NCBI GenBank assembly: GCA_021613335.1
Contig: JAJTWR010000097.1
Location: 33,501 to 97,500 of the forward strand
DNA: 64,000 nt
Source of the DNA: Whitmania pigra
Lineage: Eukaryota > Annelida > Clitellata > Hirudinida > Haemopidae
Direction: 5' to 3'
The translations under genes were made by a program, and so were the position numbers. Under the pieces are notes generated by a model. The model had not been told where the DNA came from. It made no database searches and was given only the letters and a program-made list of their open reading frames with translations. Position 1 is the stretch's first letter. Each line of letters begins with the position of its first letter. Below, one piece after another: positions 1-11,614 of this stretch.

Positions 1-563
1 TTAGCTACAATATTCCTCGTGCAATCGGCCACTAAATTAGAATTGATAAAAAAAGCAGAGATAGCGATAGTAATATAATTATTACATATAATTTGAAATA
101 GGCATTAATATTGAAAATAATAACGAACCATCATTATTACATTCATTGTTAATCACGAGGCAACTTTTCAATTAAAAGTTCTACTCAAGACACGCATTTG
201 GAACTTTTTTGGTTCATTCTCAGAAGAGTGGAATCACAGATACACCCAATGCACCACTTAAATGCATCACAGTTTCTAGCAGTGTTACTATTAATAAACT
301 AGAATAAAAATAAACTAGAGTTTTTATTTTCATTCTCTTATTTCTTACTCCTGGCAATTTTTCAATTCTTCTTCTGTCTATCTGGCTATTATATTTCTAT
401 CACGATGACTTTGGATTCGGAATAATAAAGATATTTTTATACTTTCATTAAAACTTAATGAGTAGAAATTTTCTTAGAATTATAGTTGCAATATAATTAT
501 TGAAATGAAATTTAAATTTTCGTCAGCTTGATATGAAAACAAATCCAACTTTTACAATTACAG
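1..563. other. Presumed intron or upstream region of the p47phox-like gene
   Basis: AT-rich sequence with no convincing exon. The missing amino-terminal part of the PX domain should lie here or off the left edge; I could not identify it. Position 564 is preceded by a good acceptor (TTTACAATTACAG). Confidence 0.4.
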
Positions 564-3500
564 AGAATTCTCAGCATAATTACTCCCAATGATGTCGATC
601 TGCCTGTTCTCAAAGGTTAGAAACTTCATCGTAATATAATATAACGTTATTAATATTGAAAACAATATTGTTTATTAAGTAATGTGGCCTATTTATGTAA
701 GGTTATCTATTAAATTAATAACTATTGAAACAATATCATCTATTTAAGTAATAGAAAAATACATTTTTATCTAAACTGTTATTTTCTAACAATTACTTAA
801 CAACATATTAAACAATTTGTTTTTGTTGACAAAACTTTTTGAACACAAAATAATGTAAATTAATAACTTATTAATTATTATACATTATAAACATTTTAAT
901 TTGCTTCGTACATTATTTCAGCCGCTCAAAAGTTTCTTAAAGGCGGTATCATTCCGTTGCTAGACAAGAAGAAATCTGATAAATTGGATCAATTTTTTAA
1001 AGTAGGTCATCATAACTTCAAATCGGTCAAATGGCATCAACGATCTGTAAGCAAGGTCAAACGGGATGAGCGGGGATTTAACCCGTGGAAAAATATGTCC
1101 CTGCTTAGTTGTATCAACAAGCATATAACAAAATTAGTAATTAATTATAATTTCCGTATTCATGAGCCATTTTGTATTCAAGATTTAAGTCATAATATTG
1201 TCACAATAAACGAAATTTAATAACAATACAATATAATTTAATAACTATTTATTAATAACAACATATTCTCCTAATTGTTTTCATAATTATATTTTAGGAT
1301 CTCCTCACAAAACTTCCCAACAAAGTTCTGACGGATGACCGTTTCATCAGCTTCTTTGATATTTCATCGACTAACGAACTGAAGTTGAAATAGTAAATAT
1401 GATTTTAATTTAAATAATTGTTGTTGATAACAATTGTCAACAAAAATATAATTAATTTTAATACTGACGATAAATGTATTAATTATTTAAATTATTTTAA
1501 AAAATATATTATTTCCATGAGTTTATTTATTATTTTAAATAATCACGAACGTATATGAGATATTTTGCATGCTATGCTACAATTTCACGAATGTTCTATT
1601 TGGTGAGATATTTTTCTAAATTTGGCTAGTATAACAATGATATAAATTACAGTTGGTAATATAATAATAATATGGTAATAAAATAAGATAATAATTGTAA
1701 TACTAACCCATTTTTAACTTTAAATGGTTTTATAATAAATAATAGTTGCTATGCTACAATTTCACGAATGTTCTATTTGGTGAGATATTTTTCTAAATTT
1801 GGCTAGTATAACAATGATATAAATTACAGTTGGTAATATAATAATAATATGGTAATAAAATAAGATAATAATTGTAATACTAACCCATTTTTAACTTTAA
1901 ATGGTTTTATAATAAATAATAGTTGTTATTGCCATTATTGTAACATTCTACTTTTAATTTGCAGTTCAAAAATCCTTGAAAGTGCCCAATCAACGGGTGA
2001 GCACGTTTAACTAACTGTAATAACACAGTAACATATTAGCATAATAACATAATAGCCTAATAACATATGAATATATTATCACATTTAATATATTAACATA
2101 TTAACATACAAACGTCTCCCAAGCAGAAAACTGTCGAAAGATAAACGAAACAGTAAGGAAGAAAGAGAAGTTCGATGACCTAGAGGAGAAATACAGCTCC
2201 CTGAAACTCGTCCCCGAAGACCGCCCATCTGACCAGTCCTCAGAGACCTACCTACTGCCGAATAACTTTTTGGTGGCAAACATCGCCGATTCCAACTACG
2301 CTCAGATTAAGGAAACCGATGTTGGCGCGAATCAAAATAATTTGAAGAAAGGCAGCGATTATTGGGTTATCACGAATTTCAAGAAGACACGTAATGGCGA
2401 GGTAAGAACATATCTGTTATGGTATTTGGATATTGTAAAATATTGATTTCAGTGATAAAAATATAAAAACATAATATTATATTAATAATATTTTAGATTG
2501 TGATTTAATAAAACATTATCATAATTGAATATTGTGAATGTAATTTAATATTGCTATAATCACAAAGACATAAATAATTTGTATCATTGAAATAATTTCC
2601 AGGTTGACGTGGAAAAGGGAGATTCAGTTTCCGTGCTTGATAAACGTCCAAACGGTAAAATATCGAAATTACGCAAAATTATATTCAATTTCAAAAATAT
2701 ATTTTATTGGGTCATAATTAGTAGCTACATATTGTATATTTTATTCATTGAAATAAGTATGGAACATAATAAATTTAACGTGATATTTAATCCGTGATAC
2801 AAAAATATTACTACAGTATAATTATTCCATTTTAAAGTATCGATTAATACCTAGGATATGTTGAGGTTTATGAATGTTTTATAAAATTAATTTGAAAAAA
2901 TAATTTGTAATGAGGTAACAATCGTCTTTTTATCAGGGCAGTGGCTGGTTTTCAATAAAGACACAAACACAAAGGGATGGGTTCCAAAAGAGATTCTACT
3001 TCCAGATAAAGATACCATTTTTTCTGAGAGTAATTACAAATAAATATAACTATGACTTGCAAACGCAGTTAATTTATTTAGCGCCACAAATATAGCATCA
3101 GGGGCGGATTGTCTTTCCCCGGTGGCAGATCGGGCTTGATTTCGAAAGCCGCTTGCTATGAAGTACAATATCACTATTACCATTACTATTACTGCCGTAT
3201 GCAAGGCAATTTTTTGAGTTAATTTTTAATTAATAAATGAAAGGAAATTGTGCAATATTATAACATAATTATAGCAGACGAAGATATGGAGTTTGTGGTC
3301 GTTGAATCTTACAAAGCCGTGAATTCCGATGAAGTTTCTGTCGCCAAAGGAGATTTGATTCGAGTTTTGAGCAGTCCATCGACTGGATGGTGGATGATTA
3401 AGTGGGTAATTTCAATATTTTATCTAATAATTTATTAATTTAATAATCAATAAGTCAGTATTTTATAGCATAATTTAATGATAAATACTTTAATATTGCA

Positions 3501-4866
3501 TGTGGATAATTTAACAATCAATGTTATTTGGGCACTTTTTGTGTAAGAACTAAAAAATCGCTAATAAAAATTATCGAAATAATCATAAATATTTTTACCG
3601 GGATAGAAATATTTTTTCAAAACATTTAACTAAGGAATGGAAAGTCTCAAGGAAGAATTCCCGGTTCGTGCATTGGAGTTTTAAGACCAAAGAAGGTAAA
3701 ATTAATAATTTATTAAATTTATATAATAATTAATTTAAGATGACTTTAATGAATATATACAAATTAACATTTATTTATTATTTATTTATTTATGTAACAG
3801 CACGGAAATAATCATCACCGTGTAACGCTAATAATGTGAAAAGCAAAATAAAACATGTTTACAAAATCAAATAACAGAAGCTGTTACCATAGCAATTACC
3901 AAAACGATATTTTAATTTGGATGTATTTTGAGCTTGGGTGGAGTTCCTTCAATGCACCACCATGTCACTAAAAATAAATTTCCTATTTCTTTAATATTTT
4001 TTGATTAAAATTGTTTATTATTTCTATAGTTAGAATCAATTCACGATGAAAACGACGAAGATGGCAACATTCATACCTCAAGAAAGTACAATCATTTCTT
4101 CATTAACACCCTTACCATGATTTTGAAAAAAATAATTTACTTTTATTTACAAATGTGATTTATGTTTTTCTGATTTACAATATAAAATTATTTGTCAGCA
4201 TTGAAGAAATGTACACAAAAGTTGAAAAAATAAGAAGCGCGTGAGTTTATGAGACATTAAAATGTTTCTTAAGTTGAATAATAAATTTTATTAATAATAA
4301 TGTAATCATAACAACGCTTAATTACTAATTTATTGTTAATATAATAACCCTTATTTAATGTTAATCGCTAAATAAATTTATTTTATAAACAGAAAAGGCA
4401 GAACTCCAATTAAAGTTAGCACGAACATATTTTATTTGAATATAAAATATTGCAAAATAGTTAAAATTGCTGCTGAATACCTTCACAGAATGTCATCGGA
4501 AGACTCCCTAGCTATGAAAACCTTCGTGAAATAGCTTCAACAAAAAATAATGATAACCAAAACGTAAACATGAAACATTAATTTATTATTATTTTTATAG
4601 ATTATTAAATTATATTATTACGTGGTTAATTGTTATTTATTGGTTAAATAAATTTGGTTAAATAATATTCTTTAGAATCAATCTTAGAAGAAATTAATTT
4701 TTTATTTTTAATAAATATTTCCAGTAACTTTGCATTGTCGTGATTATTCCTTCGATGCTAAAGTAATAAATATTTAACAAATATTTTTATATGCATGTAT
4801 TTAGAAAGTTATGTAAATTGAATTATTATTATTATTATTATATTATTATTATTATTATTATTATTA

Positions 4867-4899
<33 letters not shown>

Positions 4900-7299
4900 C
4901 ACCATCATTATCATCATCATCATCATAATCAGGAAAATCAAGATAGGAATTCCAAATCAAACATCCCCACAGTCTACGCGAGCATGGGTGATGTTGGTGA
5001 GGTAAGAACGAAAAAATTAACTCGAAGAGATGCTTGCGTTAAATTAACCTCGAGGTTACAAATTATTAATATTTTTTATAAATCAATTTGTTGATTACCA
5101 TTGCAACGTATTTTTAAAATTTTTTAAACGAATCCTATTCTCATGCAAACTTACTTTAACCATATTAAATGGAATTAATTAAATAATTGATTTACTTCTA
5201 AACACTTAATCTACAAAAGACATTAAACTGATAGCACTTACAAAATTAATTTATTCAGTTAATGAAATTGGAAAAAGACAAAGAGGTTGTAAGAGGACAA
5301 AGTCCCAAAAAACTCAAAAGAACTGAATCCGATTGCAGACAATCCTGGAGTCAAACGAGCCAATGTAAAGATCGCACTCCATCTTACAGTAGGTGGAAAG
5401 TCGAAAAATATGAGTATTTATTGATTAATTAAATTTAAAAAATGCAATAATACATATTTTGCATTCAAACTTTGCACAATTTTACTCCGCGTTGAATTTT
5501 CTAATTGGTAATTTGCATTTTGACTAAGAATTAATCTAGAATTTTTTTAATTCAGTTCTTTTCTTTTATAATAACTTAATAAAAGTATTTTACAATAATA
5601 AATCGTTAAATAAAAGACGTACCAAAGCAAAGGAATTCAAGTGATGCGAAAACTACACAATCCACGAAGAGACTTTCCTTCCCTTCGATTTACTGCAATT
5701 TAACATCGAACAAAAAAAGTGCAGACGACGATAATGATAACCTTTCCCAAGACAACTTTCGAGAGAAGGAAGTAACAATTGAAAAGTGCAACAAGGCAAC
5801 CCTCTATGGAGAGAATGACAGTTCGAGTTCCATTTCTCCAGCTTTGCCAGTGAAACCATTCATCAACTCAAAGTCAACCAATGAAAATGGCTTCATCAAA
5901 AAAGAATCTAAAATCAACTCAAAATCACATTTGAATCAGAAAACCCCTTCTCGCGCTTCTCCGTTGCCTACGATTCCAGTGAAACCACTCCTGAAATCCA
6001 AACCGCTCACGTCCCCCAAACCTCAAACTCTACCCAGATCGGGAGATCAAACCCCCCCACCTCTCAAACCGAAACCGCAACTTCCCAAAAAACCGCAAGA
6101 AAAGCTACCAAGCCCAAAAGGTTAGAAAAAAAATTGCATTTTCCACTTTCTATTTTGAGTAACATGTAAATAAATAAATGCAGCAAATTTGAAATCAGAA
6201 TGCAAGACAGAAGAAAAAAAGGTCTTGTTAAATTTAATTTTCACATTTATTCATTCATGCAGTGGTTAAAATTAATTTGCTTTCAAACTCTGCCAAACAA
6301 TCGCATCTTGTTGTTAAGTTTCGAGACAAGTTTTTAAGGACTATCAAGTGTTTATGCTCTACCGACCCAGATAACTTAGGAATCTTTATCATTCTTGATG
6401 TCTTCTTGTCTGCAATTTCGGAGAGGAGTAGAGCAAGGAAAAGTCCGGTCGCACCTTTTTATCCAAATGTCTTTCCTTTTTCTTTTATGATAAAACTCTC
6501 TTCGTTAAAGACATTTTAAGAATGTAAATTATCTGCAGTGGAAATGATTTTTTTTTAAATTCTCGAATTGACGATTATTTTAGCAATATCACATTAACGA
6601 CATCAACAAATCAAAAGCCGAAGAACTGCTGCAGCTTGGAATAAAGGGAGCATTCCTGTTCCGAGTTGCAATGAAGGAAGTAAGTCTGTCAAATCTTGTC
6701 TAATTTAATATTAATAGTATAACTGTATTTAATAATAAAATACAAATAATTATATATACTGTATAATCAGAGGAAATCATATTTTCATATTTAGTATTTT
6801 ATTTGTAATATTTCTGTAAATCCTGATAAAATCCTGTCAAAATAATTTTAGTTAGCAAACCCATTTTATAACCACAACAAAATTAATGGTAATAATAATA
6901 ATAATAATAATAATGCCGGCATACTCAAAATTAATTAAAGAGCTCACAACTGGAGACAACAACCCTAAATTATTTTGTCGCCCCAACGAACATAATCGTC
7001 AAAAACTAAATTTTAAATTATAATTTCATTAAACTTTAATCCGGTTCATCGATAATTGAGATATTATTTTTAATATTCAAAATTCTATTCAAAAGGAAGT
7101 AGCAGCCGTCCTATCGATCTTTGACGGAACAAAAGTGCGCCACATAAATGTCGAAAGGGACGTATATGGCGAACTGACAGTTGGAAACAGTAACTTCAAT
7201 TCATTACCGGAGATTGCCAATTATTTCAAGCTAAACCCTGTCGCCAGAAATGCCTCTGGCGAGGAACTTAAACTGACCAAACATCTTCTGGTTCATTAA
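564..7299 (+). CDS. p47phox (NCF1/NOXO1)-like organiser with two SH3 domains and a C-terminal SH2 domain, 5' end missing
   Basis: Nineteen exons with matching phases give 696 residues plus stop: 564-615, 922-1001, 1298-1392, 1965-1996, 2127-2401, 2603-2654, 2937-3029, 3275-3401, 3635-3695, 4030-4085, 4199-4240, 4393-4414, 4489-4563, 4933-5001, 5259-5392, 5633-6120, 6184-6221, 6584-6679, 7096-7299. Visible residues 1-76 resemble the end of a p47phox PX domain (IIPLL, then a FFDISSTNELKLK tail), followed by ETYLLP as in p47phox. SH3-A is about 160-220 (GDSVSVL, GWVPKEIL); SH3-B about 230-289 (GDLIRVL, GWWMI, GRIPGSC). Then come YTKV, YENL and YASM motifs, a basic patch (SPKKLKR), a PxxP-rich exon, and an SH2 domain (about 598-690) with the FLFR arginine. 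p47phox proteins assemble the NADPH oxidase at membranes; a C-terminal SH2 is not part of the known family. The N-terminal PX exons were not found in 1-563. Exon edges at 5392/5633 are the least certain. Confidence 0.8.
1571..1924. repeat. Tandem duplication of 177 bp inside an intron
   Basis: Two adjacent copies, 1571-1747 and 1748-1924, both begin GCTATGCTACAATTTCACG and look identical on reading. They sit in the intron between the exons ending at 1392 and starting at 1965. No splice signal or coding sequence is changed. The high identity suggests a recent duplication. Confidence 0.9.
4821..4925. repeat. (ATT)n/(CAT)n microsatellite
   Basis: About 70 bp of ATT units pass into CAT/TCA units and end just before the exon at 4933. 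The tract forms the 3' part of the intron, so the polypyrimidine tract of that acceptor is replaced by simple repeat. Confidence 0.9.
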
Positions 7300-7725
7300 A
7301 GTAACACTCATAAGTAAATTATATTTAATTATGATAATAATATTATATTTATTAATTTATAAATTATTTATAATTTAATAATAATTATTTGTTTTATTAC
7401 TTCTTAATTTTATCTATGATTAAACTATGCTTAAATTTGAGTTATGCAGTTACATGATGTGGCTCCGGTGTCTAGACAATGAATTTGTACCACAACTCGC
7501 TGCCTAACTAAAATAAACTAAGGACTTGTAATAAACCATTATTTACATTAATTGAAACTTTTTCAGACTAATTATCGAATTAGATTTCAAATTTAAAACA
7601 AATGACAAAGAACCGTACTATTGTTGACAAATTTGTATTAAAAATGAAAAAAACGTACATTCGAAAAAAATAATTTAATTATTTCAATTTAAAAAGTATT
7701 TCATTAAAAAAGACTGCCATTGTTT
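7300..7725. other. Intergenic space between two convergent genes
   Basis: 426 bp separate the stop codons of the p47phox-like gene (+) and the metalloprotease (-), so the two genes are tail-to-tail. An AATAAA near 7510 could serve the + strand gene. Nothing else is recognised. Confidence 0.6.
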
Positions 7726-10700
7726 TTAAAATTTCACTGCCTTGCAAGATGCACAGCACAACTGTTGAATACGTTTGTTGGTGCACATTGAAGGATTCGT
7801 GGGTACATCTGAGCAATTGACCTTTTTATAATTTTCTGCTGAGAATGTTTGTGGAGCATCTTTGAACCAGCATCCATCTGAAGTTAAGATTAAGAATGAA
7901 AACAAGCAAATTATTATTTCACTAGTAAATGACGAGGGCAGATGAGACTAGAAACTAATAAGGCAAATTTTGACTTCAGAAGTTAAAGCCTACTGATATA
8001 CTAATCTGCTCTCGTTCATTATTAACCTCAACTGTGAGAAAAATGTCCAAATTAATTTATGTCATGGTTGATTACGTATTGCGCCATTAAATAATCAAAT
8101 TAAATAAAATTACCTTCTGCTAAAGGTGCTTTGTCACTGGGCACACACTTGCCTTGCATGCACCACATTCTGTTTCCGCACGTGGTTCCATCGAATGGTG
8201 CCATTCCAGGGTACGATACACATCGTCCTATCGAGGGCTTGAAGCATGACATTCCTGCGCACATGTCATCCCCAATTTTGCTGCCAAAACCCTAAGTGAA
8301 ATTTAAATAAAAGTGTTTATGGTATTAAAATGAGTATGGAATGTTTAGAGCTTTCATTATGGATTTTTTTTCAATTGTGTTGACAAAGATGACGCTCCAA
8401 ACGTCCAAGAAATTATAAAGTGCAAGTCGTTATGAAACAGTTTGCTCATTAAAGGCACGAGCTTATTCTAAAGAAATTATTTTAACATTGTTACTTTTTT
8501 AGAGTTACTATTTAAATGTTATTTAAAAGCATAAAATTATTTCTATTAGAAATTACTTATACTTAATTTAAACTTCAAATATGTTAATTAATGTAAGATT
8601 AGTTGCACATCACTTATATGTTGCTAATTTTGAAATTTACTACCGGACAAAAGGAACTATTTTTTTCTTCCATCCATTCTGAACATTGATCTTTTACATC
8701 CATTCTTGCACCATAAGGCAGCAAAAGTTCTTCGGATAAGTCGATCTGTGGCGGGAAAACATCGTCCGTCTCGAGGCAATTTCTAGGTTTCGAAATAGTT
8801 GATTAATTAATTATTATTATTAGTAGTAATTTAATATTATTACTATAATATTATATTATTACTATAATTATATTATTACTATAATATTATATTATCCGTC
8901 TCGAGGCAATTTCTAGGTTATTATTAATTAATATTATTAATTTATTATTATTAATTTAATTAATTAATTAAAGCGTAATGTTTACTAATAATATCTGTTG
9001 AATGTGCATGTAAAAGAACAAAACTTTTTAATAATCGTAACAAGAGCTAATGCGCCTAAATTAAATGTCTTCTAAAATTGGTTAATTAAACTCACCTGCT
9101 CTGTTCCAACTCTGAAATATAATTTTCAACGGAGTCTCTTGAACACCTGGATATGATGTCAAAATTATGCTTCAGTGAGGGCGCATGTTCCGACATGAGG
9201 TACTTATCTTCCAATCTACAGTCGTTGTCTTCCTCATCATGTTTTGCACCCAGCCTAAAGAGAAAGTAAACGCCTTTGAAATTCAAAGTTAAGCAAATAC
9301 TTAAACTAAATTAATTAAATGTCACAAAAATTATTTAAAAAATTTAAAGAAAAGACTTAAATTTTAATTTGAAAGAATTATTGGCACCAAATTTCTGAAA
9401 CTCACATGTGGACTATTTCATGAGCTGTAGCTCTGGCGGTCATCATGAACTCAGAATGCTGCACAATGCTGATACCATGCTTTTTGCAAGCAGATTTCAG
9501 ATAAGCATTGCCTCTGTCTTTTAGCTTAGCCCTTAAGCGGATGTTGATATTTAAGCAAACGTTTTAACAGATAAAAACTTAAGCTTCAGTATAAGTGCTA
9601 CAGGAAGGATGTATTTTTATTAACTGGATTAGTTATGGGTATCTACATTATCTATAAACTAATTTTGATTATAATATTCTTGTCTGCTCAAAAGTATTGA
9701 AAGTTTGCCAAATAAATAATGAAATTAAATCCACAAAACCTCGTAAATGCCATGACAATATCATAGTTTTTAATTTCTGGATAAACAGAAATTTGTAGAT
9801 ATGGCAAAGCCTTAGACATAATGACAGCTCCTTCTACATCTAGAAATTGCGGGTTTTCAGTAAATTGAGAGTCTTTAGGATTCTGTAGAAAATTTGGATT
9901 TCAGTAAATTAAAAAAAAAAAAAGATTTAAAAATGAGTTAAAATTCAATGTTGTCAATGTAATTTTATAACATTAAATGCATTATTCAATAAATTCATTA
10001 TTCTTGAATTACCTGCTTCACCAGAAAATTTGTCAACTTGACATTAAAGGTGTACTTAGTAGAATTGAGAGAGCTGAATATTTTGTTCACCTGAAAATAA
10101 TGCGTTTTTTTTAATTTGAGAAATCTTGTCGCAGACCAACATTGAGACGTAAATATTATAATTATATTCATTTTGACTAATTATCTGTTATTATTATTAT
10201 TATTATTATTAATTGTTTTAAACAAAAGTAATAGCTGTATAATAATAATAATAATAACAATTAATTAATAAAGCGCCATGGGCATAGCGTCAGACGTTTA
10301 ACTCACGTGATTGAAAATGTGAGCGACTGAAAATCTCAAATCTTTCAAGGCTTCTTCTTTATTGCCATTATTTTTGTTCAGGAAACTTTTTTTTACAAAA
10401 GGAAGATAATTATTAATAACAATATTATGCCTCACATACATTAATTTGTCAAATTTAACTATTAACTTAATTTTCATTAAGAGCTTATTAATAGAGGTAA
10501 TTCAATTAGATTTCAATACGAGCAGGCACATCAAGTGTAGAATTAAAAAAAAATTATCAATTAAGTAAAATAATTAAGTATTTCCTTACTGAGTGTACTC
10601 AGAATAATCCGCAATTGCTAGAACTTCAATTACCAGTGGCTTCAGTGTAACTTTTTCTAAATTTCATAATTGTTAATTAAATTAAAATGTTTTTAAATGT

Positions 10701-11191
10701 GAATTGAATCTAAAGTTATGTAATGAAAATATTAGAGCAATGTGTTAATATTTTATTAGTTAATAAAAAAGCAATAATTGCGAATTACTAAGCAAGGTTT
10801 ATCAAAACTAATTTTAATTGATGCATTTTAAACGTAAATAGCAAATTAAATAAATTTGACATATAAGGCAATGTTTTGTAATTAATTACCCTTGCCATAT
10901 CAAATAAACAATATAAAGATATGTTACATTTATATTTTATAAAAGCAATAATAACTTCTTAAATAAAATTAAGCAAAATGTCTTTTCTGTTTCTACTTTT
11001 AAAATCAATCAAGTAAATTTATTTAAATGCCATTTTGAAAAATCATTACAACAGACTATCTTAAAAATAAACCTCCATAAAAATGAATCTCCATTAAAAT
11101 CACCTGTTCCATGTGCAGGTAATGACAGAGCTCCAGCACCAGCAATAAGAGCCACGCAGACAGCGACAGAGTAGAATTGAAACCCTTCCAT
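7726..11191 (-). CDS. Secreted M12B (reprolysin) zinc metalloprotease, single catalytic domain with Cys-rich tail
   Basis: Ten exons on the minus strand read in order: 11104-11191, 10590-10656, 10307-10385, 10013-10090, 9740-9882, 9406-9531, 9096-9254, 8644-8782, 8114-8291, 7726-7877. All phases agree and give 402 residues. Residues 1-22 form a signal peptide (hydrophobic VAVCVALIAGAGALS). The catalytic domain starts near residue 35 (KPLVIEVLAIADYSEY). The zinc site HEIVHMLGAKHD lies at 189-200, split by an intron inside the Met codon, and YLMSE is the Met-turn. After it come a Cys-rich region with DGTTCGNRMWC, like the disintegrin/Cys-rich part of ADAMTS and single-domain arthropod reprolysins, and a short tail ending CCASCK. 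The family cleaves extracellular proteins. No prodomain of the usual roughly 200 residues is encoded between signal and protease. The exon 3 acceptor lacks a pyrimidine tract, but its phase and protein match are good. Confidence 0.88.
8766..8919. repeat. Duplicated exon edge inside the metalloprotease gene
   Basis: The 24 bp at 8766-8789, which carry the splice acceptor and first coding bases of the exon 8644-8782, recur exactly at 8896-8919. Between the copies is an ATT/TTA-rich tract. The extra copy lies in the upstream intron on the minus strand and carries a usable AG acceptor. Confidence 0.85.
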
Positions 11192-11222
11192 GTTTGAACG
11201 CAGAACGAAGTAAAATCATGTG

Positions 11223-11231
11223 CCTTTTATA
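11223..11231 (-). promoter_or_regulatory. TATA box of the metalloprotease gene
   Basis: The minus strand reads TATAAAAGG 32 bases upstream of the start codon at 11191. With the usual spacing of about 30 bp, transcription would start near 11200 and leave a leader of only about 10 bases. This agrees with 11191 being the true start and the signal-peptide exon being exon 1. Confidence 0.55.
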
Positions 11232-11564
11232 GACAATCACTGAATGAGTATGTCATGATCTTCACAAAGCACCTATAGAATTGAATAGAGTCCATTCGTT
11301 TGGCATCTGTTATCTTTGCCTTCTTGCATTACGTAATTACTTTTTGTTTGATTAACCATGACAACAACTTGCTCAAAAGTTATTATTGTTGATTATTTCT
11401 TTTCAATAACTGAAAATTATTCACTAAAAAAATTGTTAGAGCACTTGAATATCTTTGGAATGAAACGATTGAAAGAATTCATACATTCTCATTCGTTTGT
11501 CGCTTCCTTTCTGCAGTGAATCTCTTATCGCAGTGTCAATCTTTTATTATACTGATAATAATGA

Positions 11565-11614
<50 letters not shown>

